Positions 1-7,422 of a stretch of 14,244 nt of DNA are shown here, piece by piece. The stretch is from Chrysochromulina parva. Taxonomy: Eukaryota; Haptophyta; Prymnesiales; Chrysochromulinaceae. The notes beneath the pieces were generated by a model that made no database searches, was not told where the DNA came from, and was given only the letters and a program-made list of their open reading frames with translations. Location: contig PJAB01001470.1 in NCBI GenBank assembly GCA_002887195.1, positions 1 to 14,244 of the forward strand, in the 5' to 3' direction. The first letter of the stretch is position 1; each line of letters opens with the position of its first letter. The position numbers were made by a program, and so were the translations under genes.

Positions 1-622
1 GCGGCGCGGCGGCCGGTGCTGCAGGTGTTGCGAATGAAAAGCCCCCTGTCGACGGCGCAGCGGGCGCAGCGGGCGCGGCGAATGAAAAGCCACTTGTTGC
101 AGGCGCGGCGGCAGGTGCGGCGGGCGGCGCAGCAGAAGACGGGGCGGCGGATGACGCGGTGGCCTGAGTGGGAGTGACGACGGCGGCAGGAGCGGCAGTA
201 CGGGCTGCGACCGGTGAGGCTAGCGCTCTGATCGTCTTATCGAAGCGCAGCCGTTCCTCCGCATCGGCTTTAGCCGCCTTCTCCTGCGCAGCCTGCAGCG
301 CCGTACGGCCCTTGTTGGTCGACATCGCAATGTCCGCACCAGCCTGAAGGAGGATCGGCACACAGTCGTCCCATCCTTCGGACGCGGCGTAAATGAGCGC
401 TGTGACGCCCGCCTTAGTGGCCGTATTCACCGAGGCGCCCGCCTCGAGCAGTGCTTTCAAATCGTCAGGGCGCCCGCACCTGGCGGCCCAGTGCAGCGCA
501 GTCATCGACTTGTCGTCCGTCGCACTCACATCGCCGCCCTCCTTCAACGCCTTGAGCAGCGCCTCGTGGTCGCCCATCTCCGCGGCGGAGAGCAGATCGA
601 GGGTGGACTTTGAGTGCGGCAT
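1..622 (-). CDS. Ankyrin-repeat protein with C-terminal FSF/Pro-Ala repeats (partial, runs off left edge)
   Basis: Reading the minus strand from the ATG at 622-620, the frame stays open for 207 codons to the window edge, so the C-terminus is missing. Residues 5-36 form a degenerate first ankyrin repeat. Residues 38-70 (TALHWAARCGRPDDLKALLEAG) and 71-103 (TALIYAASEGWDDCVPILLQ) are two clear ankyrin repeats, and 104-112 (GRTALQAAQ) begins a fourth. Residues 113-134 are charged and probably helical. From about 135 the protein is almost only Ala, Pro, Ser and Thr, with GFSF at 178-181 and 194-197 inside a 16-residue repeat. Ankyrin repeats bind other proteins, and no enzymatic domain is visible. 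FSF recalls the FxFG motifs of nucleoporins, but the following Gly is absent, so a nuclear-pore role is only a suggestion. No in-frame upstream ATG was seen in the codons read (to about 690). The family is firm, the function unknown. Confidence 0.85.
   Translation of the reverse strand, partial: MPHSKSTLDLLSAAEMGDHEALLKALKEGGDVSATDDKSMTALHWAARCGRPDDLKALLEAGASVNTATKAGVTALIYAASEGWDDCVPILLQAGADIAMSTNKGRTALQAAQEKAAKADAEERLRFDKTIRALASPVAARTAAPAAVVTPTQATASSAAPSSAAPPAAPAAAPATSGFSFAAPAAPAAPSTGGFSFATPAAPAAAP
24..119 (-). repeat. 48-bp tandem repeat coding GFSF units
   Basis: The string gcgaatgaaaagcc occurs at 31-44 and 79-92, exactly 48 bp apart. Each copy encodes one 16-residue Pro/Ala-rich unit containing GFSF on the minus strand. 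The period is a multiple of three, so copy-number change keeps the ankyrin protein in frame. More units may lie beyond the left edge. Confidence 0.7.
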
Positions 623-1429
623 GGCCGCGCGCGCGGCGCGAGAGCACAAGTGACGAACACGAGCGAGGTGAGCAAGATAACACGTGTCGCGCGCGCGTCG
701 TGAGAACCCTTTTTTTCTCACCGCGCTCACCACACCGCTAGACGTTTTTCCTCATACCGAAACACACAGCCAGTGACGTCGCACACCGTGCGCTCCTTAT
801 TGGAGCGGCGCCTTGATCGGAATTATTTTACCCAAGAAAGTGCAAGGGCAAGTTGGCTGAGTGTTGAGCGCTGCTCGCTGCATCGTGCCACCCTCGAGGG
901 TGAGGACCAATGGTAAGGACCTGCGCGACACGGCGTGCAACGAACTTGCCCGGATTAACACCTTTGGCCCCAGCCACTGTGCCACTCGCACTTGCCCTGG
1001 GTCACTGCGGTGGCGGCCATGATGACGGGATGAGGTAGGATGAGGAAACGCCCATCAGCAGTGCCGATTCAAGCGCCGACCAGCCACTCGGCAAGTCAAG
1101 CATTCAGCCATCAACCGAACAGCCAAAGGTCAGCTTGACAGCAGCCAGCCAGCCAGCCAGCAGCCAGGAGAGCAGCCAGGAGAGCAGCCAGGAGAGCAGC
1201 AGTGTGCAATGCCAAGCCAAGCAAGCCATCGTCCCTCGCGGCGGCCAGGCTCCCCGCATCCGAGCCACTTGCAGCCAAGCCACCTTAAGTGCTACTTTGA
1301 TGGGCTGGAGCTTGACACTGGTGAATACCACTGTAATTGACCGCAGATCGCGTCGAAGATGCGGCTCTGCTGCGCCACAAACTGCATGGAAGGCCCCAGC
1401 AAATGTTTGCCTGCAGCTTTTCACCTTCA
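623..1429. other. Intergenic stretch, no supported gene
   Basis: About 800 bp lie between the start of the ankyrin gene and the AP2 relic. Open frames here are short or of low-complexity composition, and none gives a recognisable protein. The only structure seen is a short T-run near 710 and the simple repeats at 1141-1196. It presumably includes the ankyrin gene's 5' flank. No promoter motif could be supported. Confidence 0.5.
1141..1196. repeat. AGCC microsatellite followed by three 12-bp repeats
   Basis: Positions 1141-1160 are an agcc-type tetranucleotide run. They are followed by three perfect copies of the 12-mer cagccaggagag at 1161-1172, 1173-1184 and 1185-1196. Read on the minus strand this gives a Leu-Ser-Trp-Leu pattern that looks like a membrane helix, but it comes only from the repeat. 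Confidence 0.8.
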
Positions 1430-1561
1430 CTGACGCAGGGCCGCCTGCTGAGGCGTGGAAAAGCCGCCAAGGCAGCTCCGAACGCCCCCCTCCGTGATCT
1501 GAGGCTGGAACCGTTTGCCATGCTTCCTCACGTTCTGGAAGCCCGTCGCATCGTCGGCAGG
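1430..1561 (-). pseudogene. Degenerate, isolated AP2/ERF-like domain
   Basis: On the minus strand, about 44 codons read as an AP2 domain: a TGFQNVRKHGKRFQPQI segment, then a Gly-rich turn, then LGGFSTPQQAAL. It aligns residue by residue with the intact AP2 domain of the large gene at the right end (TGFKGVSKTGGKYEAKI ... LGTFATPEEAALCYA). The lead-in EALTLVPADDATGF also parallels EGLEFVPSSSNETGF there. The match ends where the conserved Tyr-Ala-Arg should follow; the frame reads Arg-Gln then stop at 1427-1429. Third codon positions are GC-rich, as in real coding sequence here. The frame is open upstream to about 1663 without an ATG. It is probably a decayed gene fragment, though an exon of an unseen spliced gene cannot be excluded. 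Confidence 0.6.
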
Positions 1562-1750
1562 TACGAGCGTGAGAGCCTCGTCGTCGCTGAATGCGAGTGC
1601 GCGCCAAGGACGCTCGGTATGCGCAGCTGCTAGACGAGGCGTTGGAGCGCTTCGAGCGCACAAGGGCGAAGGGGCAGGCCGGCGAGGGTGGCGTGGGAAG
1701 CGGTGGTGACTCCGACGACGGCGACGACAGTGATGAAGAGAGCACCACTA

Positions 1751-2371
1751 GCGAAGGGCGAAGAACAGGGCAGGGTGTCCATCCGTCTCCAGAAGGAGGC
1801 CCTGCGTAAAGCGCGCCTCGCCGGCCTCCGCGGCTACTGGCGCAGCCCGTCGCGGAGCAGGCGATGAGCGGCCGACCGCTTGCCTTGCCGAGTGCCACGG
1901 GAGCAAGGCCTCGCTCTGGCAGGCGAGCACCGCTGCGGGCGCACAGAGGTCACCCTGCCCCTGCATGACGAGGCGATGGTGCACAGAGGTCACCCTGCCC
2001 CTGCATGACGAGGCGATGGTGTCGCCGATCTCCGCAGTGCCGTGGGCGGTCACGCTGTGGCGCGATCTGCCGGAGGAGGTGCTGCGAAGGGCGAAGAACA
2101 GGGCAGGGTGTCCATCCGTCTCCAGAAGGAGGCCCTGCGTAAAGCGCGCCTCGCCGGCCTCCGCGGCTACCGGCGCAGCCCGTCGCGGAGCAGGCGATGA
2201 GCGGCCGACTGCTTGCCGAGTGCCACGGGAGCAAGGCCTCGCTCTGGCAGGCGAGCACCGCTGCGGGCGCACGGAGGTCACCCTGCCCCTGCATGACGAG
2301 GCGATGGTGTCGCCGATCTCCGCAGTGCCGTGGGCGGTCACGCTGTGGCGCGATCTGCCGGAGGAGGTGCT
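1751..2371 (+). repeat. Recent tandem duplication, units of 333 and 288 bp
   Basis: Unit A (1751-2083) and unit B (2084-2371) are nearly identical. I count three substitutions plus two insertions in A: 5 bp (ttgcc doubled near 1890) and 40 bp. Both unit lengths and the 45-bp difference are multiples of three, so the 3' reading frame continues across both copies. The near identity implies a recent event. Confidence 0.9.
1941..2020 (+). repeat. Perfect 40-bp direct duplication inside unit A
   Basis: Positions 1941-1980 and 1981-2020 are identical and begin gcacagaggtcaccctgccc. Unit B has one copy, with g for a at the sixth base. The extra copy therefore arose after, or independently of, the larger duplication. 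At 40 bp it shifts the frame within unit A. Confidence 0.95.
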
Positions 2372-2654
2372 GCTTGCTGCAACGGAGCACCTGCACAGCT
2401 GTGTCGTGCACGCGGGAGTGAGCAAGGAGGGGCACGTTGCATGGTTCGCAACGTGGGGCGAGGGCGAGCAGGCGGCCGCGTTCGATGCCGAACATTGCGC
2501 ACTGAAGCCACTCTTTGACGAGCTGCGCGCGCAGGGCTTGGAGATCCACGTGATCTCGGGCGTCGGCTATCCGACGCCTGTCTTCACGCTGGCGGAGGTG
2601 GAGGCGCTCGCTACGGACCTCTCGTGCGTAGTTGAGCCTCCCGCGTCCCTCTGA

Positions 2655-2944
2655 GGTTTCGCACAGCAAAAGGATACAGCGGCGCAGTTCGCTTGGTGCA
2701 CATGGCGATTCACCTCCGTGCTCTGCCCCGGTGGTCAGAAGAGAGCACGGGAGGAGGTGTGAGAATGAGAGCTACTGGTAACGTCTGGTTCGTCGCATGA
2801 GTGTGGAAGGACAGAGCGGCGCATCTCGCTTGGTGCACATGGCGCTCAACCTTCGTCCACAACCCACACGACCCGTAGAACCAGTCCTGCTTTCAAACCA
2901 CAATCCCCGGGACACCCCCCCTCCCCCCCCTTACGGTGCATTGC
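2655..2944. other. Intergenic region upstream of the lipase, with a dispersed direct repeat
   Basis: An imperfect repeat of about 43 bp occurs at 2678-2720 and 2815-2858. The core tcgcttggtgcacatggcg is exact in both (2689-2707 and 2826-2844). Each core contains an ATG. The ATG in the second copy opens a short frame that overlaps the lipase start and ends near 3024, so it could act as an upstream ORF if transcribed. A C-rich run lies at about 2914-2930. No core promoter element was recognised. Confidence 0.55.
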
Positions 2945-4855
2945 ATGCCCGAACCCGATACAACGCGTCGCCTGAAGAGGCACGACCACGACATGAGAAG
3001 TGCCGTCGTCTCCACCGAGCGTGAGTCTGTCTCAGCCGGGACGATAGCGCTTGCGGCGGCTCGCGACACCATCCCGGTCGCAAGCAGCGCTGCGAGCTGG
3101 CTATTTGATACGTCCGAGTCCGTCGCTTCCTTTGGCTTCCGCGCCGGCGACACGCTGACCGGCCTTTGGCAAGCGTCGTCTGCTGCGGGCGTGGTCGGCA
3201 CTGCGGCACTCGGCGCTGCGGGCGTGTTCAGCGCACCCGTCGCCATTGGTGTGGGTGCCCTTGCCGCGTCCGGCGTCGCTGCAGCAACGGTCACACGCTG
3301 GGGCCTGGCACGGGCTTCGGACGCGACGCGGGCGGGGTTGAGCATCGGGCGCAGTGCGACCCATGCGGCGCTCGAGACGAGCGAAGCGCTGCTCGAGGCG
3401 TACGGTATTGAGGCGGGCGCGACGCTGCGGCTAGCCTTCGGGCGTGACGCGGCCGCTGCGCTCGTCTTCGTGCAAGCTCTCCTCCTCGATGTGGGCGTGA
3501 GCCCACCGGCCGGCATGTCGTGGCAGCAGACGGCGGAGGCCGCACGTGCTCTCGCGTGGCTGCAGGCAGCCGCCGGCGCCGCCGAGGGCCTGCAGCGGCC
3601 GTTGCCATCGGCGGCCCCGGCGTGCCCAGGCAACGTGGACCGCGCCCCCAGCGACGTCGACTGGGCGCGGCTGCGGCGCTTCATGCGGCTGAGCCTCGGT
3701 TGCTACGGCCACGTGGTGCTGAGGGTGCTGCGTATCTTGCCTGCGTGGCCCAGCGAGGGCGACGAGGGTTGGACCGATCTGAGGGCTCTGGCGGCGCTGA
3801 GCGGTGGTACGCTCGACACGGCGCGCGACGTAGTGCTCGCGGACTGGAAGTCAGATCTGTACAAGCCCGGCCATCTGCTCCTCGTGGACCGTCCAAGTGC
3901 CTGCCTAGTCCTGGCCGTGCGTGGCACGGTGCGGCTGCAGGACGCGCTCACCGATCTCGTCTGCGAGCACGCGCGCTTCGAGACGGCCACGCACGGGCCG
4001 TGCACTCAGGGGGAAGGTACCAGGGTGGACGAGGGCGAAGGTGCCACCATAGGCGCGACAATGGAGGGCCAGCCTATGGTGGGCGAGGCGCACGCTGGCA
4101 TGCTCAAGGCCGCCGAGCGGCTGCTGGCGGCGCTGCGACCGACCATCGAGAAGACACTGCTCGAACTGCCCACCGTACACGAGCTGTGCCTGTGCGGCCA
4201 CAGCCTCGGCGGTGGCCTCGCCGCACTGATGGCGGTGCTCATCGGGCCTACGCTACGGGTGGCGCGGCCTGATGGACTCACGACACGAGACGTGCGCGTC
4301 CGAGCGTACGCCTTCGGACCGCCCGCGGTGCTCTCCCTCGAGCTGGCGCGTGCAGCCGCGCCTCTGGTCACCTCAGTGGTCGAGGGTGTGGACCTCGTGC
4401 CTCGCTTCGGGCTCACCACCACACGAGACCTGAGGGAAGCCTTGGGCTGGCTTCATGACGAGGATGGCCTCCTCGAGCGCATCGCCGCCAAACGCAATGC
4501 CCTTGCGGACGGGGGCAGTGAGACGGGCTCGGCTGCCGGCGTGGGCGCCGTGGTGGGTGCCGAGGAACGCGCGTGGGCGCGCTCGCTCCTTGACTGGCTG
4601 CGAGCCCAAGCGCATGCAGCGCGGCCCAGCCGCCTCTACCCTCCGGGACGCATCCTGTGGCGGCCTGCTGCGGTGGGCGGGGCGCCAGGCCTTGCGTGGT
4701 GCGTAGCAGATCCTTCCGAATTCGACAGCATCTTGTTGGTGGGCTCACAGATGCTCACGTCGCACGTGCCGAGCGCGTATGCACGCGCCTTGCTCGGAGA
4801 GCTGCCGCTGCAGACCAGCCCCACCGCAGACCCAGACGCCAGCGGTCTCTTTTGA
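2945..4855 (+). CDS. Class 3 lipase, diacylglycerol-lipase (DAGL)-like
   Basis: The 636-residue product is a serine hydrolase of the lipase class 3 family, expected to cleave fatty acids from di- or triacylglycerol or membrane lipids. The nucleophile elbow GHSLGGGLAAL places the catalytic Ser at 420. VEGVDLVPRFG supplies Asp483, and SHVPSAYARAL near the C-terminus supplies His607. LAVRGTVRLQDALTDL (around 326) matches the DAGL-type RGT...D..TDL signature, and GEAHAGMLKAAERLL is the usual helix before the elbow. The N-terminal 200 residues are Ala/Gly-rich with hydrophobic stretches (about 75-120) that may associate with membrane; no classical signal peptide is evident. ATG 2945 is the first in-frame ATG; Met17 (2993) is an alternative start. 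The frame also opens upstream only through a GTG. The gene is single-exon and converges with the EGF gene. Family is firm; the substrate is not known. Confidence 0.9.
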   Translation: MPEPDTTRRLKRHDHDMRSAVVSTERESVSAGTIALAAARDTIPVASSAASWLFDTSESVASFGFRAGDTLTGLWQASSAAGVVGTAALGAAGVFSAPVAIGVGALAASGVAAATVTRWGLARASDATRAGLSIGRSATHAALETSEALLEAYGIEAGATLRLAFGRDAAAALVFVQALLLDVGVSPPAGMSWQQTAEAARALAWLQAAAGAAEGLQRPLPSAAPACPGNVDRAPSDVDWARLRRFMRLSLGCYGHVVLRVLRILPAWPSEGDEGWTDLRALAALSGGTLDTARDVVLADWKSDLYKPGHLLLVDRPSACLVLAVRGTVRLQDALTDLVCEHARFETATHGPCTQGEGTRVDEGEGATIGATMEGQPMVGEAHAGMLKAAERLLAALRPTIEKTLLELPTVHELCLCGHSLGGGLAALMAVLIGPTLRVARPDGLTTRDVRVRAYAFGPPAVLSLELARAAAPLVTSVVEGVDLVPRFGLTTTRDLREALGWLHDEDGLLERIAAKRNALADGGSETGSAAGVGAVVGAEERAWARSLLDWLRAQAHAARPSRLYPPGRILWRPAAVGGAPGLAWCVADPSEFDSILLVGSQMLTSHVPSAYARALLGELPLQTSPTADPDASGLF

Positions 4856-5092
4856 TTTTGTAATTTGCCACGTCTATTGACTCTGGCGGTAGTGCGTGTG
4901 GAGTCTGAAGAGCAGTTGACCATTGTACCCAGTGCTGTAACTATGTTTAGTGAGCTTCCGTCGAATTTTCGTCCGTGCGGTGTTGGGGCACACACTCACA
5001 CTCGCAGTTTTCACTCGCACCGTTCCGAGACGTTCAGTTGTGCGTAACGGTGCTCGACGGACAACGCTGGTCAGTGGCAGCAGAGTTGCTCT
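4856..5092. other. Convergent 3' intergenic spacer
   Basis: These 237 bp separate the lipase stop from the stop of the minus-strand EGF gene and must hold both 3' ends. The sequence is less GC-rich than its flanks. TGTAA, a polyadenylation signal in green algae, occurs at 4859-4863, but it lies too close to the lipase stop to be a convincing signal. Confidence 0.5.
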
Positions 5093-7222
5093 TCAGCCGC
5101 TCGCGCACACCTGCAGGCACTGGATCGCGCAAGCGGCCTCGCACTTGAGCTGTCGCTCATCCCCATCCACCATCTCCTCCACCACGCCGACTCCCATGCC
5201 CTTACGCAGGCCGCTGTCGGCGCCCGGGACGGCGCTCTTTGCGCACACGTCGGCGCACCCGTTGACGCACCGCATCGAGCAAGGGAGCGAGAGGTGCCGC
5301 GCCGCCGCCGCCGCCGAGCAACTGCCGTCGCTCTGCTCGGCGCCTGGAAAGCAAGCACATGTGCCATTATGGCACCAGCCAGCTCCATGGCATTCGTCGG
5401 CGCATTGACGAAGAGAGCAGTCGTCGCCCTCCCATCCGGCCTCGCACAGGCAGGCATGCTCACCGGGCGCGCCCGCAGGCACGCACTGCCCGTGCGCCCC
5501 GCAGCCCGTCGGCCCACAGCCGAAGCGCTCGCATGCATCGCCCGACCACGGCACGGCGCATGCACACCTACCATCGTCTTGGCAACGGCCGTGGCCAGAG
5601 CACTCGACACAGCCCGAGGGACCGCATATGCGCCCGCCATCGGCGCTCGTCGAGCCTGGGCAGGAGCGCAGCTCGCAGCCGACGCCGCGCCAACCGCTCT
5701 CACACCGACAGAGCGCCTGAGGCTGCGCGCCCGTCGCGGCGGCACCGATTGGGGATGAGAGGCTTGCCTTCTCACACGAGCCGTGGCCGGAGCAGTTGTG
5801 CAAGCATGCCGGCAGCGCGCAGTCGACGCCAAACCAGCCGGGCGCGCACGTGCACGTGCCATCGGCACCGCAGTGCCCGTGCCCCGAGCATGCGCTCTCG
5901 CACGCACGACTCGAGCAGTCGAAGCTGCGCCAGCCGTCCGCACAGACGCACCGCCCGTTGAGGCATTCGCCGTGGCCGCTGCAGACGAGACCCGCGCTCA
6001 CCGGCTTGACGGCGAAGAGGCGCTCGCGATCCGACCAGACCGAGGCGTCCTCGTCCACGCCCGCGTCGCCCACTGGACACTCGCGCTCCGCGCAGTGCGC
6101 GCCGCCCCAGCCAGCGTCGCACGTGCAGGTACCGTTGGCGCACCGGCCGTGCGAGCCGCACCCACCAGGGCACGAGAGGAGGGTGCAGCCGAGGGCAAGG
6201 CCGGTGCGCCCAGGGGCGCACGCGCACGCGCCATCGTAGCACACCTGGTGCTCCCCACAGCCGCCGATGCACCCTCGCTCGGAGCAGTCGGAACCACCCC
6301 ACCCGTCGTCGCACAGGCATTCGTGTGCCGAGCATCGCCCATGCCCCGAGCAGCCCGCTGCGCAGTGGGCAACCTCACAGAGAAGCCCATCGAAGCCGTC
6401 GGCGCAGTAGCATGCGCCATCGACGCACACGCCGTGCAGCCCGCAGCCGGGCGGCGCGCACGTACGCGTCGCGCAGTCGTCGCCACCCCAGCCCTCTTCG
6501 CACTGGCACCGGCGGCCGGGACTTCCATAGCCCAAGCACCGGCCGTGGCCGCTGCAGCCGCCAGGGCACGCGAGCTCCGAGCAGTCGACGCCGCCGTAGC
6601 CCGGCGCACACGTGCACGTGCCGTTCTCGCCGCATCGGCCACGCCCGAAGCAGTCGCGTGCGCACGCGCGCTGCTCGCAGGCGACGCCCTGCCAGCCGCC
6701 CGCGCACTGGCATGTGCCGTTGACGCACATGCCGTTGCCGGAGCAGTCGGCCGCAGGCGAGCACACGCGCTGCTCACAGCCGTCACCATTCCAACCAGGA
6801 TCGCACTGGCACGTGTGATCCGGTTTGCACACGCCGCGCCCGGAGCATCCCGCCGGGCACACGATCTCGCCGCAGTCGGCACCGCCAAAGCCAGCGTCGC
6901 AATGGCACCGCTTGGCACCGGCGCCGGCATCGACGCACACGCCGTGGCCGTTGCAATCGTGCGGGCAGGTGGGCACGGAGCACCTCGCGCCGCTCCAGGC
7001 CGGCTCGCACAGGCAGACGGCGGTCACATTGGGCGAGCACGGCAGCGCCTGCGGCCGACTGAGCGTCGCAGCGTCACGGCAGGCGCCATGGCCATTGCAG
7101 CGATCGACTTCGTCGCATGCCCTAGCGAGCGCCTTCTCAGTGGGCTTCGCACATGGGAATAGCGGGCGGATGGCCGCGGCGGTGTGGATGAGCAGGGAGA
7201 AGACCCTCATCCGCAACTCCAT
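5093..7222 (-). CDS. Secreted multi-EGF (tenascin-like) protein with 16 EGF-like units
   Basis: The product is 709 residues and single-exon. The N-terminus MELRMRVFSLLIHTAAAI is a likely signal peptide. From about residue 35 to 630 there are 16 EGF-like units of the pattern C-x3-C-S-G-H-G-x-C...C-x-C-x2-G-W-x-G-x2-C, most 31-36 residues long. Units 1, 11, 13 and 14 are lengthened by loop insertions. Such tandem EGF arrays, as in tenascins and teneurins, form rod-like extracellular adhesion or matrix proteins. After the array comes a tail with two blocks of four cysteines spaced by three residues (648-660 and 694-706). No transmembrane segment was seen, so secretion or wall attachment is more likely than membrane anchoring. 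ATG 7222 is the first in-frame ATG; the frame also opens upstream by a GTG at 7237. The gene shares a 200-bp upstream region with divergent secA. Partner and role are unknown. Confidence 0.9.
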   Translation of the reverse strand: MELRMRVFSLLIHTAAAIRPLFPCAKPTEKALARACDEVDRCNGHGACRDAATLSRPQALPCSPNVTAVCLCEPAWSGARCSVPTCPHDCNGHGVCVDAGAGAKRCHCDAGFGGADCGEIVCPAGCSGRGVCKPDHTCQCDPGWNGDGCEQRVCSPAADCSGNGMCVNGTCQCAGGWQGVACEQRACARDCFGRGRCGENGTCTCAPGYGGVDCSELACPGGCSGHGRCLGYGSPGRRCQCEEGWGGDDCATRTCAPPGCGLHGVCVDGACYCADGFDGLLCEVAHCAAGCSGHGRCSAHECLCDDGWGGSDCSERGCIGGCGEHQVCYDGACACAPGRTGLALGCTLLSCPGGCGSHGRCANGTCTCDAGWGGAHCAERECPVGDAGVDEDASVWSDRERLFAVKPVSAGLVCSGHGECLNGRCVCADGWRSFDCSSRACESACSGHGHCGADGTCTCAPGWFGVDCALPACLHNCSGHGSCEKASLSSPIGAAATGAQPQALCRCESGWRGVGCELRSCPGSTSADGGRICGPSGCVECSGHGRCQDDGRCACAVPWSGDACERFGCGPTGCGAHGQCVPAGAPGEHACLCEAGWEGDDCSLRQCADECHGAGWCHNGTCACFPGAEQSDGSCSAAAAARHLSLPCSMRCVNGCADVCAKSAVPGADSGLRKGMGVGVVEEMVDGDERQLKCEAACAIQCLQVCASG
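5105..5281 (-). other. Duplicated C-x3-C-x3-C-x3-C segment at the C-terminus of the EGF protein
   Basis: CSMRCVNGCADVC (residues 648-660) and CEAACAIQCLQVC (694-706) have identical cysteine spacing and are separated by 33 residues rich in Gly, Val and charged residues. The spacing would put the cysteines along one face of a helix. Two such helices paired by disulfides would resemble the twin CX3C hairpins of small Tim proteins and alpha-hairpinins, but with four cysteines per helix. I do not recognise it as a named domain. Confidence 0.75.
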
Positions 7223-7422
7223 ATGGGCGCTTATCACGGCGCGCTGGATCTACGGCGCGAAAGTTCTCCTCACAGCTGAGCAGCCGAGGCGCGATGTCGG
7301 CGTTAATGAATCATTTCGGTAACTTTCTTGGACGTCTCCCGAGCTCGTAGGCCAGCTCCGTCTCCGTCGGGCTGCCCCTGTGCGCGTTCTTGACGGAGCG
7401 GCTGCCCAAACCGAGAGCAACG
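7223..7422. promoter_or_regulatory. Shared upstream region of the divergent EGF and secA genes
   Basis: Only 200 bp separate the two start codons, so both 5' UTRs and promoters must lie here unless they reach into the neighbouring gene. A locally AT-richer patch (about 7300-7330) is the only compositional change seen. No TATA box or initiator could be assigned. The call rests on gene arrangement alone. Confidence 0.45.

Larger units (their letters stand above)
1591..2654 (+). pseudogene. Hypothetical protein gene with switching coding frame and internal duplication
   Basis: I do not recognise this protein. From ATG 1591 one frame gives a helical, then acidic segment (QLLDEALERFERTRAKG ... 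DSDDGDDSDEEST) and stops at 1807-1809. Judged by GC-rich third positions and protein-like composition, coding signal then passes to another frame (SIRLQKEALRKARLAGLRGY), then to MSGRPLAECHGSKASLWQ, then to EVTLPLHDEAMVSP through to PPASL and the stop at 2652-2654. The last part is open from ATG 1965 and is the most convincing (AVTLWRDLPEEVLLAATEHL; LEIHVISGVGYPTPVFTLAE). At least three frame changes in about 300 bp, present in both copies of the duplication, suggest an old, frameshifted gene. Unrecognised small introns or assembly errors are alternatives. If a product exists, 1965-2654 (229 aa) is the simplest call. Confidence 0.5.

Noticed and set aside
1104..1898. Minus-strand 264-codon ORF with a Leu/Trp-rich, membrane-like end
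   Set aside because: The hydrophobic end is produced by the 12-bp minisatellite, and this frame is not the one carrying the AP2 match.
1748..2669. Minus-strand ORFs with internal repeats over the duplicated region
   Set aside because: The repeats only mirror the DNA duplication; plus-strand frames show the better codon-position signal.
2893..3684. Minus-strand ORF opposite the lipase N-terminus
   Set aside because: It is a low-complexity Ala/Ser/Arg reading across an intact lipase frame.
5783..7162. Long plus-strand ORF (459 codons) opposite the EGF gene
   Set aside because: It is an Ala/Arg-rich shadow of the Cys/Gly-rich EGF frame, without any recognisable motif.
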